A stretch of 64,000 nt of DNA from Streptomyces triculaminicus. Lineage in GTDB: Bacteria; Actinomycetota; Actinomycetes; Streptomycetales; Streptomycetaceae. The stretch is from contig NZ_JAFMOF010000002.1 of the NCBI RefSeq assembly GCF_017349075.1, forward strand, positions 1,116,001-1,180,000, in the 5' to 3' direction. Shown piece by piece: positions 52,383 through 59,742 of the stretch. The notes under the pieces are model-generated. The model searched no databases. It worked only from the letters and a program-made list of their open reading frames with translations, and was not told where the DNA came from. The position numbers were made by a program, and so were the translations under genes. The first letter of the stretch is position 1. Each line of letters begins with the position of its first letter.

Positions 52383-54613
52383 GTCCGGATCTTCTTCCTC
52401 AGGGTCTGTTTCTGCTGGGCCGGCACGGCGCCGGCCGGCGCCGACGGCAGGAAGGCGGTGTGCAGCCCCAGGCGGCGGTGGAGGCGCGGCAGCGGTGCGG
52501 GCGCCCACCAGTTGGCCCGGCCGGCCAGCCGCATGAAGGCGGGCACGAGGATCCCGCGCACGACGGTGGCGTCCACGAGGACGGCGAGCGCGATGCCGCA
52601 CCCGAACATCTTCAGCAGGACGACGTGCGAGGTCAGCAGGGGCAGCACGGCGAGGGCGACGAGCACCGACGCCGTGGTGATCACGCGTCCGGTACGGGCG
52701 ATGCCGCCGACGACGGCGTCCCGGCAGTCGGCGCCGGCGCGGTACTCCTCCTGGATGCGGGCGATGAGGAACAGCTCGTAGTCCACGGACACCCCGAACG
52801 CGAAGCAGAACATCACCACCGGCATGGAGGTCTCCAGCTCGCCGGTCACCGTGAACGGCCCGAGGAGCCCGCGCAGATGGCCCTCCTGGAAGACGAGGAC
52901 CATCGCCCCGAAGCTCGCGCTCAGGCTCAGCGCGGCCAGGACGACCGCCTTGAGCGGGATGACCACGGACCCGGTGAACAGGAAGAGCAGGACCAGCACA
53001 CAGCCGATGAGCAGCGCCCCGATGAACGGCACGGAGTGCGCCAGCGCCGACTTGGTGTCCAGCACGCGGGCCGGGGTGCCGGTGACCAGGTGCGGGCCCG
53101 GTGAGGGCAGTGCGCGCAGGGTCCGTACCAGCGCGGGGTCCTGGGACGTCGGCCCCGATCCGGTGACGGCCAGCCAGGTGCCGCCGTCGGTGATCTGCAG
53201 CAGTGATCCGGGCGTGGGGCCGGCGACCTCGCGTCCGTGGGCGTAGGTGCCCAGTCCCGTCACCACGCGGGAGACGTCGGGGCGCGCGGAGAGCCGGCGG
53301 GCGTAGCCGGTCACCTCCGCCTCCTGCTCGACGGCGTCGGTGGCGGGCAGCAGCACGGTGACGGCCCGGTCCCACGGGAGCGCGAAGTCGCGCCCGATGC
53401 CCGCGGCGACCGCGTGCGACTCCAGCTCGGGAGGCAGGACGCGGTAGTCGGTGACGCCGAAGCGGACGTGGGTGAACGGCAGCGCGGAGGCGGCGAGCAG
53501 CAGCACGCAGCTGCCGCCGGCCAGCAGCGGCCGGGCGGTGGCGGCGCGGGCGACGCGCCGCCACAGCGGGCTCTCGTCGGACCGTTCCCGGCGCCACCGG
53601 GCGAACGGGTCGCCGCGGTCGATCCACCGGCCGAGGAGCACCAGCAGCGCGGGCAGCAGCGCGGTGGCGAGCCCCGAGCACATCACGACCGCGATGCCCG
53701 CGCAGGCCAGCGACCGCAGGAACGGCACGGGGAGCAGCAGCATCGGCGTCAGGCAGACCGCGATCGTGCCGCTGGAGAAGAAGACCGTACGACCGGCGGT
53801 GCGCATGGTGCGCAGCGTGGCCTCGCGGTTGTCGCCGCCCGTCGCGGCGAGCTCCTGGCGGTGGCGGCTGACGAGAAACAGGCCGTAGTCGACGGCCAGC
53901 CCGAAGCCGAGGGCCGTCACGAGGTTCGTGGCCAGCGCGGACACCGGCATCGCGGTGGCGAGCGCGCACAGCAGCGGATAGGCGCCCAGCACCGCGAACA
54001 GCCCCGTCAGCACGGGCAGCAGCGCCGCGACGGGCGAGCCGAAGGCCAGCAGCAGGGCCAGCCCGGTCAGCGGCACGCCCAGCATCTCCGCCCGCAGCAG
54101 CTCGTGCCGGCTGACGGAGGTGGCCTGGGCGGAGACGTAGGAGGTGCCGGTGGCCGAGACCCGCAGCGGTCCGTGCCGGCCGGTGAAGCGCGGCACCAGG
54201 CGCTCGGCGGCCCGTGCGGTGGTCGCGTCGTCCCCGGCGAGGTCGACGACGAGCAGCGCGCCGCGCCGGTCCGCGCCGAGCAGTTCGGCGGCGCCGGTGT
54301 TCCAGTAGGAGTAGACGCGCTCGACGCCCGGCTGCCGGGCCAGGCCGGCGGTCAGTCCGAGGCCGGCGCGGGCGACCGGTTCGTCCGTGACGGGGGAGCG
54401 GGCGTCCGCCCGCAGCACCAGGTCCGGCAGGCCCGCGTGGAACCGCTCGGCCAGCACGGCGTCGGCCCGGGCGGCCTCGGTGCCGGTGGCCAGATAGCCG
54501 CCGCCGCTGAACTGCGGGTGCGCCCCCATGAGCCACAGCCCCAGCACCGCGCCCAGCAGCGCCGCCCCGGTCAGCACCCGCCAGGGACGGGAGATCACCC
54601 ACCGCGTCACCAT
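52379..54613 (-). CDS. MMPL/RND-family membrane transporter 1
   Basis: 744 residues with the MMPL layout: N-terminal TM helix, a large extracytoplasmic loop, six TM helices with ALGFGLAVDYGLFLVSRHR, a second loop and a second TM bundle with CFAFGVSVDYELFLIARIQEE. The two Asp-Tyr pairs on the fourth and tenth helices carry the proton relay. Such proteins export lipids, siderophores or hydrophobic metabolites. It is divergent from the lipocalin-prenyl synthase fusion, so a terpenoid cargo is a reasonable guess. Confidence 0.85.
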   Translation of the reverse strand: MVTRWVISRPWRVLTGAALLGAVLGLWLMGAHPQFSGGGYLATGTEAARADAVLAERFHAGLPDLVLRADARSPVTDEPVARAGLGLTAGLARQPGVERVYSYWNTGAAELLGADRRGALLVVDLAGDDATTARAAERLVPRFTGRHGPLRVSATGTSYVSAQATSVSRHELLRAEMLGVPLTGLALLLAFGSPVAALLPVLTGLFAVLGAYPLLCALATAMPVSALATNLVTALGFGLAVDYGLFLVSRHRQELAATGGDNREATLRTMRTAGRTVFFSSGTIAVCLTPMLLLPVPFLRSLACAGIAVVMCSGLATALLPALLVLLGRWIDRGDPFARWRRERSDESPLWRRVARAATARPLLAGGSCVLLLAASALPFTHVRFGVTDYRVLPPELESHAVAAGIGRDFALPWDRAVTVLLPATDAVEQEAEVTGYARRLSARPDVSRVVTGLGTYAHGREVAGPTPGSLLQITDGGTWLAVTGSGPTSQDPALVRTLRALPSPGPHLVTGTPARVLDTKSALAHSVPFIGALLIGCVLVLLFLFTGSVVIPLKAVVLAALSLSASFGAMVLVFQEGHLRGLLGPFTVTGELETSMPVVMFCFAFGVSVDYELFLIARIQEEYRAGADCRDAVVGGIARTGRVITTASVLVALAVLPLLTSHVVLLKMFGCGIALAVLVDATVVRGILVPAFMRLAGRANWWAPAPLPRLHRRLGLHTAFLPSAPAGAVPAQQKQTLRKKIRT

Positions 54614-54768
54614 GCTCGTCCACCGTTCCCGTCCGCCTCGGGGGTCGTGTCCCGGGTATACGGGGGCCACCGGGCGCGCCCACGGGCGGCGCGCTGCGTC
54701 CTCACCTGGATGGCCGGTCGACGAAGCGTCAATCGCCAGGCGATCAGCATTCGATCGAGTGATGACGC
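54614..54768. promoter_or_regulatory. divergent promoter region with palindrome
   Basis: The short region between MMPL1 and the prenyl synthase fusion contains ATCGCC-A-GGCGAT (54732-54744) close to the fusion start, a plausible repressor operator. Confidence 0.4.
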
Positions 54769-57171
54769 GTGACCGAGTTGACGACTCCGCGGTTACGGCC
54801 AGTACGCGTTCCGTACCGCAGGAACCTCCTCCTTGGGACTCCCGTGAACAAGCACTTCGCTCAGGATCCGCCCCACCCGGACCGCGCCGTGGAGCGGTGG
54901 TGCGTCAACGCCCGCGTACGGACGGCCGAGGGGAACGAACACGGCCTGTCCGTCCTCTTCCTGTGCCACCGTCAGGATCCCGGCGGCACGCCGGCCCGGC
55001 CGTCCGCCCACACCCTCATCTGGTCGCACACCGACCACACCAGGAACGGCCACACCTTCGAGTCCTGGCTGGACGACGCCGCCTTCGCCCGCGCCCGATC
55101 GGCGATCCAGGACGGCGGCGGGGCCTGGGACCCCCACGTCCGCCGGGCCGTCCTGGACATCCTGGCCGACGGCCGGCCCCTGCTCCCCGACCGGCTGCTG
55201 CCGGCGCCCGTACGCGTCGACGCGCACCGGCTGGACCTGGACTTCGGGGGCGTCGCCACCCTGCGGCGGAACCCCGACGGCTCCTACGCGCTGACGGTGA
55301 CCGGCCAGGAGGAGGGCTTCGCGCTGACCGTCCGGCCCCGCAGGGCCCCGCTGCCGCTGAGCGCCGGCGAAGGACCCGACGGCCTCGTCGTCTCCTGCCT
55401 GCCCCGCATGGCGGCCGACGGCACGCTGACCGCACCCGGCCGCGCCCCCGCGCCCGTCACCGGCGAGGCGTGGCTGGAGCGCTCCTTCGCGGGGGTGCCC
55501 GGCCGGGCACCCGGCCCCGACGACGCGCCGAGCGCCCGGATGTGGGCGCAGGTGCGGCTGGACAACGGCTGGGACGCGACGGTCCTGCGTACCAGCCTCG
55601 TCGAGGAGACGGCCGACGCGCCGCCGCCGGACGCCGCCGGACCGGACCGGCCCATGGCCACCCACACCGCGACGGAACAGCACACGGTGTGTGCCCTGGC
55701 AGGCCCCGGCGGCCCCGCCCGCCCCGTGACGGCCGACCTGCGCACCGTCCGGCGCTGGGACTCCTCACTCACCCTCAACTCCTATCCCGTCGGCACCCGG
55801 CTGCGGATCCCCGAGGCCGGCCTGGACGTGCGCCTGACCGCCGCGCCGCGCGACCAGGAGGTCCTGTCGATGTCCGTGGGACGCGCCTTCTGGCAGGGCG
55901 AGTGCGAGGTCGAGGGCACCATGGCCGGGCGGCCCGTGCGCGGCCACGCACGCGTGGAGTTCGTCCCGCCCCATGTCATCGGCGACCTCGAGGACTTCAT
56001 GCGCCGCGTCGGCCGCCTCACCCGCGCGGAAGTACACCGCTACTACCCCGACGCCGCGGACGGCGCCGTGCTGCGCGGCCTGGCCGGCCTCGAGGGCCAC
56101 ACGCCGCTCGACGACCCCTCGGCCGCAGAGGTGCACGCCCAACTCGTCCTGCCCGTACGCCACCTGACGGACCTGGGGGGAAAGACCTGGCGTTCGTTCG
56201 CGTCGGCCTGCGTCATGGCCCTCTTCTGCCGTCACGCCGACCGCTACCGCCCTCTGATGGCCGTCACCGAGCTGCTGCACGCCGGATCCCTGATCGTCGA
56301 CGACGTCGAGGACGACTCCCCACTGCGCCGCGGCGGGCCCACCGTCCACGAGGTCTTCGGCGTGCCGACCGCCATCAACGCGGGCACGGCGGCCTACTTC
56401 GTGTTCGACCGGGTGGCGGACGACGTCCTGCCCGAGGACCCCGTGCTGCGCCTGCGCGTGTACCGGGCCTTCCTGCGCGCCCTGCGGGCCGGCCACGCCG
56501 GGCAGGCGCTCGACATCGCCGGACACGGCCCGGCCATGGACGCCGCCGTGGCCACCGGCGACCCTTCGGCGCTGCTCGAGCGGCTGCACTCCACCCACCG
56601 GCTCAAGTCCGGCCTGCCGGTACGGATGTTCGCCGAGGCCAGCGCCCTGATGACCGGCGCGCGGGAGGAGCAGATCGCCGCCGTCGGCGCGTATTTCGAG
56701 GCCGTCGGGGTCGCCTACCAGATCAGCGACGACGTCGCGGACCTGCGCGGCATCGGCACCGTCAGGCACCAGGGGCGCCGCCGCGCGGCCAAGCGCGTGG
56801 CGGAGGACCTGCTGAACGGCAAGGTCACCGTGCCCCTGGCGCACGCCGTGCCGCTGCTGTCGCCCGAGCGCCGGCGCTCCGTATGGGCCGCCGTGCGCGG
56901 CGGGCGGGCCACGCCCGCGGTCGCGGCGGCCGTGGCCGCCGTGCTCACCGAGTGCGGCGCGGTGGACGCCGCCCGCGCCCACGCGGTCCGGCTGCTCGAC
57001 GAGGCGTGGCCCGCCGTCGACGCGGCGCTGCCGCCGACGATGCCCAAGGCGCTCCTGCGCGGCCTGGGCCGCTACGCCGCGCAGCGCGAGGACGACGTCC
57101 CCGACGTCGTCGCGCCCGCCCAGCCGCCGGCCCCCCGCAAGCCGCTGCGGCTGACCGGGGACCGGGTTTGA
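54769..57171 (+). CDS. CrtC/AttH-like lipocalin fused to isoprenyl diphosphate synthase
   Basis: 800 residues in two parts. The N-terminal half (about 40-410) looks like carotenoid 1,2-hydratase/AttH lipocalins (TLIWSHTDHTRNGHTFESW, WAQVRLDNGWDATVLR, FWQGECEVEGTMAGR). The C-terminal half (about 440-790) is a trans-prenyl synthase with the first Asp-rich motif LIVDDVEDDSPLRRGG, helix G/A (GQALDIAGHG), and the second motif YQISDDVADLRG. The enzyme could make a polyprenyl diphosphate and then hydrate or cyclise it. GTG start uncertain; the ribosome site is weak. It is divergent from an MMPL exporter. An iron box follows. Confidence 0.75.
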   Translation: MTELTTPRLRPVRVPYRRNLLLGTPVNKHFAQDPPHPDRAVERWCVNARVRTAEGNEHGLSVLFLCHRQDPGGTPARPSAHTLIWSHTDHTRNGHTFESWLDDAAFARARSAIQDGGGAWDPHVRRAVLDILADGRPLLPDRLLPAPVRVDAHRLDLDFGGVATLRRNPDGSYALTVTGQEEGFALTVRPRRAPLPLSAGEGPDGLVVSCLPRMAADGTLTAPGRAPAPVTGEAWLERSFAGVPGRAPGPDDAPSARMWAQVRLDNGWDATVLRTSLVEETADAPPPDAAGPDRPMATHTATEQHTVCALAGPGGPARPVTADLRTVRRWDSSLTLNSYPVGTRLRIPEAGLDVRLTAAPRDQEVLSMSVGRAFWQGECEVEGTMAGRPVRGHARVEFVPPHVIGDLEDFMRRVGRLTRAEVHRYYPDAADGAVLRGLAGLEGHTPLDDPSAAEVHAQLVLPVRHLTDLGGKTWRSFASACVMALFCRHADRYRPLMAVTELLHAGSLIVDDVEDDSPLRRGGPTVHEVFGVPTAINAGTAAYFVFDRVADDVLPEDPVLRLRVYRAFLRALRAGHAGQALDIAGHGPAMDAAVATGDPSALLERLHSTHRLKSGLPVRMFAEASALMTGAREEQIAAVGAYFEAVGVAYQISDDVADLRGIGTVRHQGRRRAAKRVAEDLLNGKVTVPLAHAVPLLSPERRRSVWAAVRGGRATPAVAAAVAAVLTECGAVDAARAHAVRLLDEAWPAVDAALPPTMPKALLRGLGRYAAQREDDVPDVVAPAQPPAPRKPLRLTGDRV

Positions 57172-57190
57172 CATCCAGCCACACAGGCTC

Positions 57191-57209
57191 TTAGGTAAGC
57201 CTCACCTAA
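57191..57209. promoter_or_regulatory. iron box (DmdR1/IdeR-type operator)
   Basis: The 19-bp sequence ttaggtaagcctcacctaa is close to the DtxR/IdeR family consensus (TTAGGTTAGGCTCACCTAA). It lies 16 bp before the start of the coupled leader frame, the usual overlap with a promoter, and predicts repression by iron-loaded DmdR. Confidence 0.85.
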
Positions 57210-57224
57210 AAACGGGAGGTTGCC

Positions 57225-57332
57225 GTGAGTGCCGTGAGTCCCATATCGCCCATATCCATATGTTCCGCGGTGAACCCTGCGGTGAGCCTCCGCGCTGCCC
57301 GCCTCACGCGTGCCCCCGGGGCCAGACCATGA
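57225..57332 (+). CDS. 35-residue coupled leader peptide
   Basis: GTG at 57225 follows GGGAGG by five bases and encodes a 35-residue peptide beginning (M)SAVSPISPISICSAVNP, whose stop overlaps the next ATG as ATGA. Its strong ribosome site, compared with none before the downstream ATG, suggests that it serves to couple translation. It lies directly under the iron box. Confidence 0.6.
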   Translation: MSAVSPISPISICSAVNPAVSLRAARLTRAPGARP

Positions 57333-57901
57333 CGCTCCTCGCCCCGCACGCTCCCGCCCCCGCCGGTCCTGCACTGGCCGAATCCGAGCGCCTGATCCCC
57401 CGTGGCGTCGTCCACCTGCTCGCGGCCGGCGCCGCCTGCGCGGTGTGGGCCGCGGCCGTCTGGGCCGCGCCGCACGTGCACGCCGACCCCCTCCTGCACC
57501 GGGTGGCGCTCTTCGCCCACCTGGCCTGCCTGCTCGTCGGCTTCGGCGCCGTACTGACCGTCGACTGGATCGGGGCGCTGTGGCTTATGGGCCGGCGCAG
57601 CCTCGGCGACGTCCTCTCCGCCGCCGGCGCGGTGCACGCGCCGATATGGGGCGGCCTGGTGGGCCTGACCGCCAGCGGCGTCTTCCTGCACCCGGACACC
57701 GGCTCCACCCTCACCCGGGTCAAGCTCTGCCTGGTCCTCCTCGTCGCCCTCAACGGCGTCCACGCCATGGCCCTGCACCGGCGCCTCCTCGGCCACCGCG
57801 CCTCGCGCCCGCTGCTCGCCCGCTGCGCCGCGAGCGTGCTCCTCTCTCAGGCCGGCTGGTGGGGCGCGACCGGCATCGGCTTCCTCAACAGCAGCGCCTG
57901 A
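57329..57901 (+). CDS. five-helix membrane protein, iron-regulated
   Basis: 190 residues with about five hydrophobic helices (for example VVHLLAAGAACAVWAAAVWA and ALFAHLACLLVGFGAVLTVD). His residues in several helices (VVHLL, FAHLA, AVHAP, VHAMALH) might bind haem or metal. The protein would be expressed when iron is scarce. I recognise no specific family; topology resembles DUF2269/CopD-like membrane proteins. Confidence 0.65.
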   Translation: MTLLAPHAPAPAGPALAESERLIPRGVVHLLAAGAACAVWAAAVWAAPHVHADPLLHRVALFAHLACLLVGFGAVLTVDWIGALWLMGRRSLGDVLSAAGAVHAPIWGGLVGLTASGVFLHPDTGSTLTRVKLCLVLLVALNGVHAMALHRRLLGHRASRPLLARCAASVLLSQAGWWGATGIGFLNSSA

Positions 57902-58045
57902 CGGTCCCTCGCGCCATCCGCCGGCTGCCCGTCGGCCATCCGTCGTGAATGCTCCAAGAACCTTCTGACCTGGGCCGATTGTCAGTGCCCCGCAGTAAAA
58001 TCGAAGAGTCGAGGAAGAGCGCACGACCACGTCAGGAGGATGCCG

Positions 58046-58327
58046 ATGGCTGTCGCCGCAACGTCCCTTACCGAGCTGCCGAGCCTTGCGACCCTGCCCA
58101 GGAAGAGGCTGCCCGCCGGGCGCCCGCGCGAGTGGTACGAGTCGCACAACCGCCGGCTGAAGGCCATGCGCCTGGCCATCGCCCTGCTCCACTCCGGCGT
58201 CTACCGCCCGAGGACGGCGAGCAACCGCAGGATACGGAGGGTGGCCATCGAGATCGGGGTGCACCGCCCCTCCGACGTCACCTGCCGGATGGTGCGCACC
58301 CTCATCCGCGACGAGAACGGCCGCTGA
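58046..58327 (+). CDS. small basic protein
   Basis: 93 residues starting at ATG 58046 after AGGAGG with six-base spacing. The protein is very basic (REWYESHNRRLKAMRLAIALL, NRRIRRVAIEIGVHRPSDV). It looks like a conserved actinomycete small protein that might bind nucleic acid; no family is recognised. Confidence 0.6.
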   Translation: MAVAATSLTELPSLATLPRKRLPAGRPREWYESHNRRLKAMRLAIALLHSGVYRPRTASNRRIRRVAIEIGVHRPSDVTCRMVRTLIRDENGR

Positions 58328-58334
58328 CGCGCGC

Positions 58335-58520
58335 CTAGTCGCCCGGACGCCGGTCCTTCGCCTCCGCGCCGGGGGCGAGGGGCCGGCCGGACCGGCCGTA
58401 CGGCGCACGGGCCGCCGGGATGCCGGGCACGCGGCCGGCCCTGCCCGGCGCGGCGACCGGACCGCCCAGCAGACCGAGCACGGCGGCGGTTCCGAGGGTC
58501 ATGACGGCGGGACGGCGCAT
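58335..58520 (-). CDS. small secreted peptide
   Basis: 61 residues with a signal-like N-terminus (VMTLGTAAVLGLLGGPVAAPG) and a basic Pro/Arg-rich tail. ATG follows AAGAGG at seven bases. Function unknown. Confidence 0.45.
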   Translation of the reverse strand: MRRPAVMTLGTAAVLGLLGGPVAAPGRAGRVPGIPAARAPYGRSGRPLAPGAEAKDRRPGD

Positions 58521-58706
58521 GAAGTACCTCTTATCCGGTCATCGGTTTTGACATAGCAGTGCCTGCCCTCACCCCTGGTCGCACAAGCACCATGTCGCCC
58601 GTACGGGGCAAGGGGAATCGTCACCTCGGTCGTGCGTACGCACCGGAAGGTGGTCATCCGGTTAGCGTGAAGCCGGATCATCCACCGATCGGAAGGGGCG
58701 AACGCC

Positions 58707-59504
58707 ATGGCCGCACCACCGGAAGGCGTGCCGTGCTGGGCCGACGCGATGTTCGCCGACCTCGAGAGCGCCAAGAGGTTCTACGGCGACGTGCTGGGCT
58801 GGACCTTCGGTGAGAGCGCGGCGGAGTACGGCAACTACACCCAGGCCTACTCCGACGGCAAGGCCGTCGCCGCCGTCGTCCCCCCGATGCCGGGGCAGGA
58901 GGGCCAGTCCGCCTGGTGCCTGTACTTCTCCTCGCCGGACGCCGCCGCCACGGCCGAGAAGATCCGGGCCAACGGCGGCACCGTACTGCTGGAGCCCATG
59001 AAGGTGGGCGACTTCGGCTCCATGCTGCTCGCGCAGGACCCGGGCGGCGTCGCCTTCGGCGTGTGGCAGGCGGGCACCCACCAGGGCTTCGAGAAGCGCG
59101 GCGTCCCGGGCGCGTACTGCTGGGCCGAGGTCTTCACACGCGAGCCGGGCAAGGCCGACGCCTTCTTCCCCGCCGTCTTCCCCTACACGGTGAAGCGGAT
59201 GGAGGACGAGGCGGTCGACTTCAAGGTCTTCAGCGTGGGCGACGAGATCGTCCTGGGCCGGATGCGGATGACGGACGACTTCCCGCCCGAGGTCCCGCCC
59301 TACATCAACGTGTTCTTCGCCGTCGGGGACTGCGACGCGACCGTCACGAAGGCGCTCGAGCGCGGCGGGCGGCTGCATTTCGGCCCGGTGGACAGCCCCT
59401 TCGGCCGGTTCGCCGCACTCAGCGACCCGCAGGGCGCGGCCTTCGCCGTCATCGACACGGGAACGACGAAGGGCGAGATGCCCAGGCTCACCGCGGATTC
59501 CTAG
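58707..59504 (+). CDS. VOC-family protein 2, two glyoxalase-like domains
   Basis: 265 residues with paired beta-alpha-beta-beta-beta modules: CWADAMFADLESAKRFYGDVLGW at the first and CWAEVFTREPGKADAFFPAVF at the second. The ATG has AAGGGGCG upstream. Similar to the protein at 45310-46131. Ligand and reaction unknown. Confidence 0.8.
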   Translation: MAAPPEGVPCWADAMFADLESAKRFYGDVLGWTFGESAAEYGNYTQAYSDGKAVAAVVPPMPGQEGQSAWCLYFSSPDAAATAEKIRANGGTVLLEPMKVGDFGSMLLAQDPGGVAFGVWQAGTHQGFEKRGVPGAYCWAEVFTREPGKADAFFPAVFPYTVKRMEDEAVDFKVFSVGDEIVLGRMRMTDDFPPEVPPYINVFFAVGDCDATVTKALERGGRLHFGPVDSPFGRFAALSDPQGAAFAVIDTGTTKGEMPRLTADS

Positions 59505-59540
59505 ACGCGGGTGTTTCTTCGGGCCTTCGGAGCCGCTGCG

Positions 59541-59610
59541 GGCCGGGGAAGTGACCGGGAGTAACTCCGGCTACCCGCCGGGGAAGTGACCCGGAGTAAC
59601 TCCGGCCGCC
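59541..59610. repeat. two 35-bp direct repeats with palindromic cores
   Basis: Two near-identical units each contain ggagtaactcc (59558-59568 and 59593-59603), an 11-bp palindrome, exactly 35 bp apart, within ccggggaagtgac...ccgg context. It lies downstream of the VOC gene and upstream of MMPL2. It could be a double operator or a duplicated hairpin. Confidence 0.65.
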
Positions 59611-59677
59611 CACCGAACTTCCGGACGCTCACTCATTCGCTCCACGTTTCCTGCCGGGAATTTCATCACCACGCCAT

Positions 59678-59703
59678 TTAATAGGACGAGTTAATACGAC
59701 GAG
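59678..59703. repeat. 13-bp tandem repeat ahead of MMPL2
   Basis: TTAATAGGACGAG is followed directly by TTAATACGACGAG. Direct AT-rich repeats close to the MMPL2 start look like a regulator site; no promoter hexamers are assigned. Confidence 0.5.
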
Positions 59704-59742
59704 ATAACCCGCCAGGTGACGCGGCGAAGGGCGCGATGCGTG

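Noticed and set aside
51783..54683. 966-codon frame fusing the secreted protein with MMPL1
   Set aside because: The upstream 760 codons are the wrong frame of MMPL1; the ATGA junction shows two genes.
59541..59610. CRISPR-like direct repeats
   Set aside because: Only two units and no spacers; no cas genes.
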